Position numbers and translations under genes: made by a program. The notes under the pieces were generated by a model. It made no database searches. It saw only the letters and a list, made by a program, of their open reading frames with translations, and was not told where the DNA came from. From Candidatus Propionivibrio dominans (GTDB lineage: Bacteria; Pseudomonadota; Gammaproteobacteria; Burkholderiales; Rhodocyclaceae): 64,000 bases of DNA. This document shows, in pieces, positions 1 through 9,630 of the stretch (positions are counted from its first letter, which is position 1; every line of letters begins with the position of its first letter). Where the stretch lies: positions 1-64,000 of the forward strand of contig JADJNC010000005.1 in NCBI GenBank assembly GCA_016709335.1. The letters are read 5' to 3'.

Positions 1-251
1 CGCCAATGTCCCCTTAATGGCCGACTGCCGACCGCCATCAAGGCCTCCAGTTTCGCTACCAGCGATCATGGAAGGGCTTGGTACGCAACACCAAGCTGAC
101 GCTGGTGAATGCTACTACTGAAGTGCGCGGAGCGCGATTGGCGCCGGTCTGGTGATGGCATAATTGTTTCCAACGTACAGCTCGTCAGGATTATTTGATA
201 GGAGTTGTTTCCGCGCAGACTGATCACGGCACGACCCAGCCGACATTCCCA

Positions 252-1106
252 ATGCAACTCGACATCTTCGAGCACAGCCGCGACGTGGTTTTGCGCAACG
301 CGGCCATGGATGCCTTGCGAGAGCGCGACACGGGTGCGTGCGCGCAAGCGGTCGCGACGCTTGCCGCTGAATACAGCACCGATCCGCTGCTGCCGCCTTG
401 GGTCTCCCTGTGCGAAGTTGCGTTCTCCGACTCCGAACCCGATTTCGCGCGAGGCCGCCATGGCGATCCTGCAGGAAACCAGAACACTATTGCGGCAGCG
501 GCCCATAATGTGTTCGGCAGGCGGCGCAAGAGTGGCTTTCGCCGCTTTGGGCCGGTTGGCGGCGGCTATTGCCAAGTACCCGTTCGATTCCGGCAACGAG
601 GTCACTGCACTCAGCGCCACTGCTACTCCATGCAGGGCGCTGGGCCCGATGCTGCTGGGCGCATCGAGCATCGACTCGTGGCGGCGGCAGCCAGCGCCGC
701 TGGCGGATGATCGAAGCGCGATGCCGGCTCGGCGGATTCGATGCGATCTGGCCGCTGCTGGCCGAACTCGCGTGGATAGCGCCGCGCCGCGCACGGCACT
801 CACGCCACGGCGAACTACCTGCGCTTGACCGGCTCGTGCGAGGTTTCGACGCCGGGTTTGAAGAGAGGGTAGCCCAGACGATTTCTCTCGGCTTCCCGCG
901 TGGGCGCTCATCGCCGATGGCCGACTGGCGGAGGGCTGCGGCTGGCCCCAGGACAGCGCGCATACGCTACCGGAGAGCTGTGCCCGCGTCGTCCTTGGTC
1001 TGCTCGCGCTCGAACACCAGGGCGTCATGTAGAACTGGTCGAGAACCGCAGAAGACTTCGTGACGCACATCCCTCGCTGTTCGAGCGCTACATGCAAGAC
1101 AGATAG
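252..1106 (+). pseudogene. Decayed conserved hypothetical gene
   Basis: Pieces of one protein can be read in order but in different frames. The N-terminus starts MQLDIFEHSRDVVLRNAAM at 252. A middle part has MIEARCRLGGFDAIWPLLAE near 705-770. The C-terminal segment ends with HVELVENRRRLRDAHPSLF and the stop at 1104-1106. Several frame changes are needed, so no full product can be made from this sequence. I recognise the pattern as a conserved betaproteobacterial protein of unknown function but cannot name it. It sits beside a broken integrase, consistent with decay at an element boundary. Sequencing indels are an alternative explanation. Bases 1-251 hold only an open 45-codon frame (18-154) that I do not recognise. 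Confidence 0.55.
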
Positions 1107-1256
1107 GATACGTTATGGAATGGGAGGATCTCGGTAGAGCACTTTCGCACATGGCGACCCCTTTCAAAGACCGCCGCGGAGGAGGTCCGCGCACGCTGAG
1201 ATAACCTGCCCCGCTCTTCGTGGTTGTGCGCTTGAACGAACTGCCGACCGTAAGGC

Positions 1257-2330
1257 TTAACCGAGCTTTTTCGCCAAGTCTTCGGCGCGAGGGGTGGTAG
1301 TAGCGCGCCAGCATTGCCGTGCCCTTATGGTTGCAGCTTTCATGAGTTCGTGCATCTGAAGTTTCTCTGCGAGGCGCGATGTAGCCTCATGACGTAAGTC
1401 GTGGGAAATGCAGGTTGGCGAGGGGATCCGGATCTTTTTCAGTTGTTCAATGTTTCGCAGCGTCTCTTTCCTCGGTGGTTTGGGATTCTCGGGTTTGGGG
1501 CCGCCGCGTGGCATGATCTTCCGAAGTTCGGCCTTGATTTCCCTTTTCGCTGAAGCCTGCAATTTGAGAGATTTTTCGGATGACGTCCCGCTCGTAATCT
1601 TTTCAGGCTCTTTTTATGGCGGAGTCCACGCTTGCTTGATCGAACTCGCCGACGTCTGAAAACAAGCCCACCCGTTTTGGGGCGGGTAATCCCGTTGAGG
1701 ACTGCGATAGCTTTGGTGCTGAGGGTACATCGCGAAAAGTATCGGTTTTTTTTTGTTTCGCGGCCGTCGATGCCGCGAATACGTGCGACGCGTTTCTCCG
1801 TATCCACATCCCGCCAAACCAGAGACGTAATCTCCGACTGTCGTGCTCCGGTTTCAAGCGCAAATTCAATGACCGAGCGCAATGAAGAATGTCTATTGGC
1901 AAGTTGATTCCCCAGTCCATCGTGCAGGCCTTGAAGATTCCGGAAAGCAGGTTGATTTCATGGACCACGGACTGGGGTGACAGGATTTTCAGGCGGTCAT
2001 CGCGGTAGGCGGCGATCATGCTGCTGGTGATGGCGGCCAGCGTGTGTTTGCCGAAATGTTCGACGACCTGACGCAGTCGATAGACATCGCGATCGCCACT
2101 GCGTTTGTTGGGCAAAACTTCTTCCTCGAATCGTTCAGCAACTTTGGCGAATGTTGTCTTCTCGGCCTCGTCGCGGCTGACGAATACTCCGCGAGCAATT
2201 TCGCTCTCGATCGTGGCTGCCCAGGCCTCGGCATCCTTCTTTTTCCTGAAGGTCTTCGATTGATCCGGTGCTCCCTTTCGCCGTACAATCGCCTGCCAGT
2301 AACCAGACGTGCGTTGCCGATTGTCGCCAT
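1257..2330 (-). pseudogene. Tyrosine recombinase (phage-type integrase), frameshifted
   Basis: The start at 2330 reads MATIGNARLVTGR. A core-binding part follows in another frame (YRLRQVVEHFGKHTLAAITS, about 2070-2000). Then comes a catalytic-domain start with ALETGARQSEITSLVWRDVD, where ETGAR-S-E is the Arg box. The C-terminus carries DLRHEATSRLAEK (the H-x-x-R box) and a final ATP-like segment ending PRAEDLAKKLG at 1260. At least four frame changes separate these parts, so the enzyme is broken as read. Integrases of this family insert at tRNA 3' ends; a tRNA-Arg 3' fragment lies 150 bp upstream, which fits. The final catalytic Tyr (LARYYHP) is readable only in an offset frame near 1280-1314. 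Confidence 0.8.
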
Positions 2331-2478
2331 CTTGTCGCGCTCCTTTTCCGCACCAACATCTCCGGTCAATTTGGAATGCACAAACACCTTGGTGTGACCG
2401 TTTGTGACCGAAATGTATTTTATAACCGTATCAGTGGCTAGAAACCCTTGTAAATAGGGGATGTAATGGTAGCGTATA

Positions 2479-2530
2479 TTTCCGCCTTCTAAGCCGGGGG
2501 TAACAGGTTCGAGTCCTGTCGGGCGGGCCA
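2479..2530 (+). tRNA. 3' part of a tRNA-Arg(UCU), probable attachment site
   Basis: The anticodon loop CTTCTAA (anticodon TCT) at 2486-2492 is followed by a variable region, a T arm (ACAGG-TTCGAGT-CCTGT) and an acceptor end finishing in CCA at 2528-2530. No matching 5' acceptor strand (expected CCGCCCG) or normal D arm is found upstream, so this is not a complete tRNA. A 3' tRNA fragment next to an integrase start is the usual look of an att site left by an integrated element. The intact tRNA would then lie at the other end, outside the window. Confidence 0.65.
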
Positions 2531-2660
2531 GCAAGCAGCATGCTTCAGGAAACTGCGGACCAGTAAGCAATCCGAACCCAGGCACATACCGGCGCCAAAG
2601 CCCGAGCATCAACGAAGCTCCGGTGCATTTGGGAGGACCGGGGCGGCATACGGGGGACCG

Positions 2661-3122
2661 ATGAAAGCAACGCGCTTCACCGGCATCGAAGATGCCAGGG
2701 CCCGTACGGGGCAGGAGATCGGCGTCAGTGACTGGATCCCGATCGAGCAGGAGCGCGTGGATGCCTTCGGGCAGATCACGGGCGATCAACAATGGATTCA
2801 CGTCGATGTCGAGCGGGCGAAACGCGAATCACCCTTCGGCGGGCCGATTGTCCATGGCTACCTCACTTTGTCGCTACTGGCCAAGTTCGCGCTGGAATGC
2901 ATTGACGTCGAGGGCGTCAAGCTTGCCGTCAACTATGGCTTTAACCGTGTGCGCTTTCCCTCGCCGGTGAAAGTCGGCAGCCGGGTACGTGGAAGGTTTG
3001 TCCTTGGCGCGGTGGATGACATTCCCGGCGGCGTCCAGGTGGTCTGGCAGACGGTAGTCGAGATCGAGGGCGGCGACAGGCCAGCGTGCGTGGCCGAGAT
3101 GGTCACGCGCTGGTATGTATGA
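2661..3122 (+). CDS. MaoC-like dehydratase / (R)-enoyl-CoA hydratase family
   Basis: This 153-residue hot-dog fold protein carries the hydratase motif ITGDQQWIH, with Asp42 and His47 as the likely catalytic pair, followed by GGPIVHGYLTLSLL. Proteins of this type hydrate or dehydrate acyl-CoA thioesters and often feed (R)-3-hydroxyacyl-CoA to polyhydroxyalkanoate synthesis. A PHA synthase is encoded in this window at 45333, but not adjacent. The length is normal for the single-domain NodN/MaoC type. The start is preceded by a purine-rich GGGGGA. It stands alone between the tRNA fragment and a convergent HD-GYP gene, so its exact substrate is open. Confidence 0.85.
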   Translation: MKATRFTGIEDARARTGQEIGVSDWIPIEQERVDAFGQITGDQQWIHVDVERAKRESPFGGPIVHGYLTLSLLAKFALECIDVEGVKLAVNYGFNRVRFPSPVKVGSRVRGRFVLGAVDDIPGGVQVVWQTVVEIEGGDRPACVAEMVTRWYV

Positions 3123-3194
3123 TCATCCCGCGCCTCTTCTCAGTCTCGGCCGTGCAGGTCCATCCGCGAATCCGTGCAGGCGGTCTGGGTTCGC

Positions 3195-4415
3195 TCAGAG
3201 TGTTTGCGTGGCGGCAAGCCAGCTCGCTTGCAGATCTTCGCCGGCCACCGCCACTACCTCCGGGTCCAGCGCTCCGTTGGCGACAAAATAGCTCAGGGTG
3301 CGGGGAATCTCTTCCGCGGGCTGGGGCCCGCGGTAGGGGCGCGCCTGAGCCAGCGCCTGGAATACGTCCGCCACCGCGACGATGCGGGCTTCAAGACTGA
3401 GACGTTCGGCCTTGTGGCGGAAGGGATAGCCATGGCCGTTCAGGGTTTCATGATGGAAGGCAGCCCATTCGGCAATGGTTTTCATGCCGGGGATATGGCG
3501 CAGGATCTGATAGGTCTCGAAGCTGTGTCGCTCCATTACCGAGAACTCCTCGAAGGTAAGGGGAGCGGGCTTGTCGACAATTTCGTCCGGCACGCACAGC
3601 TTGCCCACGTCATGCATCAGGCCGGCGATTTCCAGTTGAACCAGGACATCGCCGTTCAATCCCATGCGCTCTCCCAGATGTCGGGAAAGCTGTGCCACGC
3701 CCAGTGAATGTGACGCGGTGAAGTGGCTTTTGGCATCGACAATGCTTGACACCAGGCGGGCCACATGGCGGAACTGGGGGAATTCGATGGTGACTCGCCA
3801 GTTGGTAAGCGACAATTCAGACAGGTAAAACTGCACGTGGCGCGGCACCAGCGCAATCCAGAAGGCCGCGTTGTCGGCGGCGGCGAGAAAGGCGCGGACC
3901 ACCTCGGGCGCGAGCAGGTGGGCGGCCATGGATTCGATTTCGTCGCAGATCGCTTCCCGGTGAAGCAGCGGGTTTGCCATGCCCTCCCGGAGCAGCACCG
4001 AGTCCACGCGGTCCGCCATCAATATCAGGTTGCTGTCGAGGGCGTCGGCCTCGCTCAGGTCCGAGGGCAGTTCCGCCCATGGCGTGTGGTGATGGAGGAC
4101 GGCTTTGGCCAGCAGCGAAAGGTGGGCGAAGGGTTGCAGCAACTCGTGCCCGCGTTCGCAGTGGGCATGCCTGTCGTCCCATTCCGTCTCATGCACCAGT
4201 CGCCGGTGCACAGCGGTCGATGAAACGCCTATGTCATGGAGCAGGCCGGCGATAACCAGATTGTCCAGTCGCGCTTCCGGCAGGCCCAGCAGAAGCGCGG
4301 TTTCGCGCGCGATCATCGCAACTCGCTTGCCGTGCTGGAAATCGTTCACCCCGACCAGGTCGAGAGCATCCGACAGGGCGAACACGGCACTCTTCAGGTC
4401 GATTTGCAAAGTCAT
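3195..4415 (-). CDS. Tandem HD / HD-GYP domain phosphodiesterase
   Basis: The 406-residue protein has two HD-type metal-binding domains. The first has H28, H60-D61 (LLHDIG) and HHH at 108-110. The second has H268-D269 (LMHDVGK) and the HD-GYP signature HHETLNGHGYPF at 321-332. HD-GYP enzymes hydrolyse cyclic di-GMP. The strong second motif predicts activity, while the first domain is of the plain HD type and may be sensory or structural. No transmembrane or receiver domain is visible, so the protein is probably cytosolic and controlled by its first HD domain or by partners. Its promoter faces that of the histidine phosphatase gene at 4658. Confidence 0.85.
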   Translation of the reverse strand: MTLQIDLKSAVFALSDALDLVGVNDFQHGKRVAMIARETALLLGLPEARLDNLVIAGLLHDIGVSSTAVHRRLVHETEWDDRHAHCERGHELLQPFAHLSLLAKAVLHHHTPWAELPSDLSEADALDSNLILMADRVDSVLLREGMANPLLHREAICDEIESMAAHLLAPEVVRAFLAAADNAAFWIALVPRHVQFYLSELSLTNWRVTIEFPQFRHVARLVSSIVDAKSHFTASHSLGVAQLSRHLGERMGLNGDVLVQLEIAGLMHDVGKLCVPDEIVDKPAPLTFEEFSVMERHSFETYQILRHIPGMKTIAEWAAFHHETLNGHGYPFRHKAERLSLEARIVAVADVFQALAQARPYRGPQPAEEIPRTLSYFVANGALDPEVVAVAGEDLQASWLAATQTL

Positions 4416-4657
4416 CGATCATCTGCTCCGGGACGGGTCAAGCAGCATAACATTGCCTTGTTCCCGAAAAAGGCACCGAAGCGGTAGGGATCAGCGGCGG
4501 GTTGCGGGCGGCGGCTTTTCGTCATCGGTGAAGTATCGAATATTCCGCACCTGCTGTCACGAAGGGTGGTCAAATTGACGGGTTCGCGATGGAATGCGCT
4601 GGAAACTCCGACCTGCTGTCGAAGCAGGCGGGCGAAATCTTGGGAGAGATGAATTTT

Positions 4658-5248
4658 ATGAACGGTCCAGCACAGGTCTGCGTCGCCCGGCATGGCGAAA
4701 CCGACTGGAACATTGCGGGGATTCTGCAGGGCTGGATCGACGTCGCGATCAACGACGAGGGTCGCCGCCAGGCCCATGAAATGGCTGCCGGATTCGCCGC
4801 TGCAGGCTTCTCGGCCGTCTATTCGAGCCCTCTGAGGCGTGCGCTGGAGACCGCGGAGATCATCTGCCGCGCGCTGCGGCTTGCTCCTCCGGTTTGTCAT
4901 GATGGATTCAAGGAAAGGAATTTCGGGGCCGTCCAGGGTGTTCCAAAGGCTCAACTGGCCGAGTCGAACCCCGCGCTCCTCCAGCAAATCCTGCAAAGGA
5001 ACCCCGCCTGTTGCTTCGAACAGGGCGAGTCCATGGATCACTTCGCGAGCAGGGTGCTGGACGCGGTCATGAGCATTGCCGAGGAACATTGCGGCGAGCG
5101 GGTTCTGGTGATCACCCATGGCTGGGTCATGGACGTGATTACCCGGCAGATCGGCAAGCTCCCGCGCAGCGCGGTCCTGAACATGAAACGCAAGAACGGC
5201 GAATGCCTGTGGCTTGAGGTGACACGGGAGTCGATTCACCCTGCCTGA
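4658..5248 (+). CDS. Histidine phosphatase superfamily protein (phosphoglycerate mutase-like)
   Basis: The catalytic RHGET motif is at residues 11-15 and the second conserved His lies in ITHGWVMD near residue 150, with the expected SSPLRRALETAE block between. The family transfers or hydrolyses phosphate through a phosphohistidine. The substrate cannot be told from sequence, and cobalamin or sugar phosphates are common ones. The frame is open from 4589, but a GGGAGAG at 4642-4648 is too close to the ATG at 4649 and well spaced (9 bp) for the ATG at 4658, so I prefer 4658 (196 residues). It is divergent from the HD-GYP gene. Confidence 0.85.
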   Translation: MNGPAQVCVARHGETDWNIAGILQGWIDVAINDEGRRQAHEMAAGFAAAGFSAVYSSPLRRALETAEIICRALRLAPPVCHDGFKERNFGAVQGVPKAQLAESNPALLQQILQRNPACCFEQGESMDHFASRVLDAVMSIAEEHCGERVLVITHGWVMDVITRQIGKLPRSAVLNMKRKNGECLWLEVTRESIHPA

Positions 5249-5584
5249 TCTCAGCGAAGCCGTGCCGGAGTAGCGAGGGCGGATGCTCCGACGGCGAAAT
5301 TGGCATTACAATATTTCCGCGGTCCATGGATCATGCACAAGTCAGGCGGCGCCCACTGGACTGATTCCGCTCAAGCTGGCGCTGCATCACAGGCTGTGAA
5401 CGCCATCATGATTTTGGCTCCATGCCGGTGCGGCTGGCGGTACGGCTTGATCCGATTGACACACTACGGCATGAACGAGTTGCGCTGCCTTGCTCGGCGA
5501 AAACACCGGCCGGGTTCGGCCGCAGCAGCATTCCTGGCCGATCCCGCAGGAAGCGATGCGTCAGGGCGATCGCCGTGAGAAACA
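5249..5584. other. Intergenic stretch, nothing recognised
   Basis: This 336-bp stretch lies between the phosphatase and the TonB-like gene. Open frames here have no recognisable motif, and no repeat or stress palindrome was found. Confidence 0.4.
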
Positions 5585-6502
5585 ATGTTTGAGAAGCCAG
5601 GCTTCATCGGTAATGCGCTAAGGCGATCCAAAGTTGGCCAAAACCAATTTGCGTGGCCCATGGAGCCGCAGCGCGACCCCTATCTGCACCTCAATATTCG
5701 TCGCAGTACCCTGATTGCATTTCTTGCATCGCTTCTGGTGCATTTGTTGGTGTTGTTTGCAGTACCGCGGCAGCGCCTGGAAACGGGGGAGCCCATTGCA
5801 AGACCCGGCGATTCGCTGCTGGTGAACTTGCGGCCACGCGTGCAGCCACCGGCTCCGCAAGTTTCATCCACCGCCATTCCGGAGTCTCGGCCGGCGCCGG
5901 TGGTTCGTCGGCAACCGGCATCGGCGGATCCGGTCATTGCCCTGAACACGCCGCGCACGAAAGACCCGGCCAGGCCAGTCAGCCCGGTGGCACCCCTCGT
6001 TCCATCACCCCCTGCAGCGGAGGCACCCTCAGACTTGCAGAGCTATGTCAATGCCGCAAGGGAACGTCGCCGAGCCGCCACCGGCGTTTCCGGCAGGGAG
6101 AGCACGGAAGCATTCCACGAACGCGAGCCATCGGAAGACGAAATCAGAATGGCCCTGGTCAAGCGCAACCTGACGGTGGGCACCAACGGGATATTTCAGA
6201 TCCTCAGCATCGAATCGCGCACTGCGGCCTTCTCCTTCCGCGGCTGGACGACCGATTCGAGCAACTTCCGGCGCGAATACATTCAAGTCGAAATAGGCAC
6301 GAACAGCAGTATCGAGATTGCCATAGTTCGCAAGATGATCGAACTGATTCGTCGCTACTTCAAAGGCAATTTCAATTGGGAATCGCAGCGTCTTGATCGC
6401 GTCGTCGTCTTGTCGGCGCGCCCGGAAGACAACGAAGGCCTTGAAGCATTCCTGATGAAGGAGTTCTTCGAAACGCGATCACCGGCCACGCGGGTTCGCT
6501 GA
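5585..6502 (+). CDS. TonB-like inner-membrane-anchored protein of unknown function
   Basis: A single hydrophobic helix (about residues 40-62, LIAFLASLLVHLLVLFAV) is followed by a long Pro/Ala-rich stretch (about 75-150), a charged segment and a folded C-terminal domain of about 120 residues. This layout (short cytosolic tail, one membrane helix, proline-rich periplasmic spacer, C-terminal domain) is that of TonB-like proteins. The C-terminal domain, with SFRGWTTDSSNFRREYIQ and VVVLSARPEDNEGLEAF, is not one I recognise as TonB itself. No ExbB or ExbD is nearby. The start may instead be the ATG at 5660, which would leave a shorter cytosolic tail. Confidence 0.6.
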   Translation: MFEKPGFIGNALRRSKVGQNQFAWPMEPQRDPYLHLNIRRSTLIAFLASLLVHLLVLFAVPRQRLETGEPIARPGDSLLVNLRPRVQPPAPQVSSTAIPESRPAPVVRRQPASADPVIALNTPRTKDPARPVSPVAPLVPSPPAAEAPSDLQSYVNAARERRRAATGVSGRESTEAFHEREPSEDEIRMALVKRNLTVGTNGIFQILSIESRTAAFSFRGWTTDSSNFRREYIQVEIGTNSSIEIAIVRKMIELIRRYFKGNFNWESQRLDRVVVLSARPEDNEGLEAFLMKEFFETRSPATRVR

Positions 6503-6574
6503 TGCGGGCCTTTTTGTCTTCGCGTAGCGAAGCGCGTACAAGTGGTTTCGTGCGCGTCCTGGCCACAACAGTAC

Positions 6575-7744
6575 TCAGGCCTCGCGCAGGCAATCGACGA
6601 TCTTCATCCGGGCAGCCCGCCAGGCCGGGATGAAGCCACCGACGAAGCCCATGAAGAGAGCGAAAGCCAGCGTCTGGACGGCGATCCGGGCAGTGAATTT
6701 GAACTGGAAAGCGAGCTCGCTGAAGGTCTGGAAGTTGGTCGTTGAGATGTCCACGCTCTGCATCGAAGCTGCGGCCGCCAGACCGATCACACCCCCAACC
6801 AGGGACAGCAGCAGGGATTCGGCGAGGAAGGCGATCAGCACCGCCGTCCGGCGGAAGCCGAGTGCACGCAGCGTGCCGATCTCGCCGATGCGCTGGGCAA
6901 CGGCGGCGAACATCGTGATCATCGCGCCGACGATGGCGCCGATCGAGAAGATCAGCGACAGGAACAGGCCGAGATAGCGGATGAAGGTGGCCAGCGCCTC
7001 GCTCTGCTCGGCGTAGAACTGGATTTCCGGCTTGGCGTCGATCTGCAGCCGCGGATCGGCGTCGATCGCCGCCAGCAGGGCAGGCAGCGCGCCCTGGTCG
7101 GCGAGGCGAAAGACAATGGTCGAGTAGGCACTGCGGCGAAAGGCCGCCATCATCTGTTCGGCATCGCCCCAGATCTCCGAATCGAAGCCGGTCCTGCCGG
7201 AATCGAAAACGCCGACGACGATCCAGTCGCGTTGCGCGAAACGCAGCGTCTCGCCGAGTCCGGTGCCGATGAATCCGTTGGCGATCGAGCGGCCGGTGAC
7301 GATCTCCGAGGTTCCCGGGCGGAACATCCGGCCTTCGATCAGCCGGACCTGCGGCCGCAGCGCCAGCGCCAGCGGTGAGGTGCCACGCAGGGTGACGTTG
7401 CTCGGCTTGCCATTGCTGCGCTTGGGCAGGTTGTTGAGCACCACCGGCTCCTTCGATACCAGCCGCTGGCCGTTGCCGTCGGTGGCGATGCCGGGCAGGC
7501 TTTCGATGATTGCCGCCTGGCTGCGCGAAACGCCGCTGTTGATTTCGGCCCCGGCGCCCTTGCGCAGTACCAGCATGTTGTCGGCCTGGCCGGTGGCGAC
7601 CAGCGTCGCGCGGATGCCTTCGCTCATCATCAGCACAGTGGCGAAGACGAAGACCACCAGCGCCATGCCACCGGCGGTGAGCAGCGTCGTCACCCGCCGC
7701 ACCCAGAGGTTGCGCGCGATGTAGGAGAGCGGAATGGCTTTCAT
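6575..7744 (-). CDS. ABC transporter permease, FtsX/MacB type (second permease)
   Basis: This 389-residue permease has an N-terminal helix (LLTAGGMALVVFVFATVLMM), a large periplasmic domain and three C-terminal helices, the FtsX-like layout. It contains the EIGTLRALGFRR coupling segment that follows the second membrane helix. Its ATG overlaps the TGA of the upstream permease by four bases, so the two are translationally coupled. It is the last gene of a four-gene operon (adaptor, ATPase, permease, permease) read from 10892 down. Two different permease subunits suggest a heterodimeric exporter. The substrate is unknown; lipids, lipoproteins or small amphiphiles are usual for this class. Confidence 0.85.
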   Translation of the reverse strand: MKAIPLSYIARNLWVRRVTTLLTAGGMALVVFVFATVLMMSEGIRATLVATGQADNMLVLRKGAGAEINSGVSRSQAAIIESLPGIATDGNGQRLVSKEPVVLNNLPKRSNGKPSNVTLRGTSPLALALRPQVRLIEGRMFRPGTSEIVTGRSIANGFIGTGLGETLRFAQRDWIVVGVFDSGRTGFDSEIWGDAEQMMAAFRRSAYSTIVFRLADQGALPALLAAIDADPRLQIDAKPEIQFYAEQSEALATFIRYLGLFLSLIFSIGAIVGAMITMFAAVAQRIGEIGTLRALGFRRTAVLIAFLAESLLLSLVGGVIGLAAAASMQSVDISTTNFQTFSELAFQFKFTARIAVQTLAFALFMGFVGGFIPAWRAARMKIVDCLREA

Positions 7745-8898
7745 CCGACGTGGCGCAGACCATTGACGATGTCGATGCGCGACATCTTCCAGGCCGGCCA
7801 GGCGGCGGCAATGGCGCCAACTGTGACACTGGCCGCCAGTTGCAGCAGCATCGTGGTATCCGACACCACGAACACCGGAAACAGGGTGCCGACTGCCTTG
7901 GCGAAGGCCGCCGCCAGCGGCAGCGTCAGCAGCATGCCAAGGATGCCGCCGCCGAGCGCGATGACCAGGCTTTCGCCGAACAGCAGCTTGACCACGAAGG
8001 CGGGCGGAAATCCCAGCGCCTTGAGCGTCGCGTACTCGGCGAGGCGTTCGCGCGCGGTCATCATCATGGTGTTGGCCATCACCGCCATGATGATGACGAT
8101 GATCACGTAGCTCACTGCATTGACGGCGACGAGGATGGCTTCGCTCATCGAGACGAAGCCGAGCTGAAAGGCCTTTTCGGTCTCGGTCAGGGTTTCCGCC
8201 AGCGAGTTCTTGAACTGCGCGTCGATGCGCTGGGAAATCAGCGGCGCGTTGTTCGGTTCGTCGATGCCGACGATATAGACACCGACATGATCGGCATTCT
8301 GGCCGCCGCGCGCGCGCAGATTTTCCGACAGCAGCTTCCAGTGGAACAGCATCTGCGCCTCGTCGGTCCGGGCGTCGACGCCATCCCAGATGCCGCGCAG
8401 GGTGAAGGTCCAGGTGCCGGGGAAGATGGTGCCGCGAAGCGGAATCTGGTCGCCGACCTTCCAGCCGTACTGGTTGGCCAGCTTGCGCCCGACGACGGCG
8501 CCCTGGCGGTCGAGCAGAAAGGCCTTCTTCTCGGCCTCGGGCAGGATGTATTCGGGATACAGCGCGAGGTAGCTCGCCGGCTCGACGGCGAACTGCGGAA
8601 AGAAGTTGCGTTCGGTGATATAGACGCCGCCGAACCAGTTCGACCAACTCACGCCGGTGACGCCCTCGACTCGACGCACGCGATCGGCGTAATTGAGCGG
8701 CAGCACGAAGGTCAGCGAGATCGCGTTGCGGGTGACCAGGCGCGTGCTCGAAGTGCCTTCGGCGCCAGCGTACCAGGCGTCGATGATGGTCCGCAGGAGG
8801 CCGAAAGCGCAGACCGCGACGATCATCCCAACCATCGTCAGCAGCGTCCGCAGCCGATGACGAAAAGCGTTCTTGAGCAGCAGCTTGAGGACGAACAT
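7741..8898 (-). CDS. ABC transporter permease, FtsX/MacB type (first permease)
   Basis: This 385-residue permease has an N-terminal helix ([17 protein letters not shown]), a periplasmic domain and three C-terminal helices, with [15 protein letters not shown] as the coupling helix. It starts 10 bp after the ATPase gene stop and overlaps the next permease by four bases, so it sits inside the same operon. It resembles DevC or LolC/E-like permeases in layout more than full MacB, because the ATPase is a separate gene here. Only two permease genes, an adaptor and an ATPase are present; no outer membrane factor gene is adjacent. Confidence 0.85.
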   Translation of the reverse strand: MFVLKLLLKNAFRHRLRTLLTMVGMIVAVCAFGLLRTIIDAWYAGAEGTSSTRLVTRNAISLTFVLPLNYADRVRRVEGVTGVSWSNWFGGVYITERNFFPQFAVEPASYLALYPEYILPEAEKKAFLLDRQGAVVGRKLANQYGWKVGDQIPLRGTIFPGTWTFTLRGIWDGVDARTDEAQMLFHWKLLSENLRARGGQNADHVGVYIVGIDEPNNAPLISQRIDAQFKNSLAETLTETEKAFQLGFVSMSEAILVAVNAVSYVIIVIIMAVMANTMMMTARERLAEYATLKALGFPPAFVVKLLFGESLVIALGGGILGMLLTLPLAAAFAKAVGTLFPVFVVSDTTMLLQLAASVTVGAIAAAWPAWKMSRIDIVNGLRHVG

Positions 8899-8907
8899 GG
8901 CCTGCGC

Positions 8908-9630
8908 TCAGACCGCGCCGGGTGCCGGGTCGGGCACCAGCACGCCCTTTTCGAGATGGACCATGCGTTCGGCGCGCCCAGCCGCCTTCGGGTCGTGCGT
9001 GACCATGACGATGGTTTTGCCGAGCTGGCGATGCAGATCGTCGAGCAGGTCGAGCACTTCGCCGCCGGTAACGCGGTCGAGGTCGCCGGTCGGCTCGTCG
9101 GCAACGATCAGCGTCGGATCGGTGACCAGTGCGCGGGCAATGGCAACGCGCTGCTGCTGGCCGCCGGAAAGCTCGTTCGGGTAATGGTCCACCCGATCGG
9201 TGAGCCGGACCATGTCGAGCGCTGCCGCGACATGCGCCTTGCGTTCGCGGCGCGAGAGCGTGGTGAGCAGCAGCGGCAGTTCGACGTTCTCGAAGGCGGT
9301 CAATACCGGCATCAGGTTATAGAACTGGAAAATGAAACCGACGTGGGCGGCGCGCCAGTCGGCGAGAGCTCCCTCGCTGAGTGTGGCGATATCGACGCCG
9401 CCAACGATGATGCTGCCGCCGCTCGGCTTGTCGATGCCGGCGACGAGATTCAACAGCGTGCTCTTGCCCGAGCCGCTCGGCCCCATCAGGGCGACGAATT
9501 CGGCGCGGCGGACGTCAAGGTCGAGGCCTTGCAGCACGGGGATGAACTGCTCGCCGCGCACATAGGCTTTACTCAGGTTGCGGATCCGGATCAGCGTTTG
9601 TCCGGCCCCGCCATCCCCGGCGACACTCAC
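8908..9630 (-). CDS. ABC transporter ATPase, LolD/MacB type
   Basis: This 240-residue nucleotide-binding subunit has Walker [10 protein letters not shown] (about 50-58), the Q-loop FQFYNLMP, signature LSGGQQQR, Walker [13 protein letters not shown] and the switch His in [23 protein letters not shown] is typical of the family that powers FtsX-like permeases. The gene overlaps the adaptor stop by four bases (9627-9630) and is followed closely by two permeases, so it very likely energises that exporter from the cytosolic face. All catalytic motifs are intact. Confidence 0.93.
   Translation of the reverse strand: MSVAGDGGAGQTLIRIRNLSKAYVRGEQFIPVLQGLDLDVRRAEFVALMGPSGSGKSTLLNLVAGIDKPSGGSIIVGGVDIATLSEGALADWRAAHVGFIFQFYNLMPVLTAFENVELPLLLTTLSRRERKAHVAAALDMVRLTDRVDHYPNELSGGQQQRVAIARALVTDPTLIVADEPTGDLDRVTGGEVLDLLDDLHRQLGKTIVMVTHDPKAAGRAERMVHLEKGVLVPDPAPGAV

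Noticed and set aside
66..1097. A 343-codon minus-strand frame
   Set aside because: Fragments on the plus strand are recognisable as a decayed protein, so the minus frame is a shadow.
2461..2530. A complete tRNA gene
   Set aside because: The 5' acceptor strand and a normal D arm are missing, so only the 3' part is present.
5300..5578. 92-codon frame between the phosphatase and the TonB-like gene
   Set aside because: No ribosome site, no motif and atypical composition.
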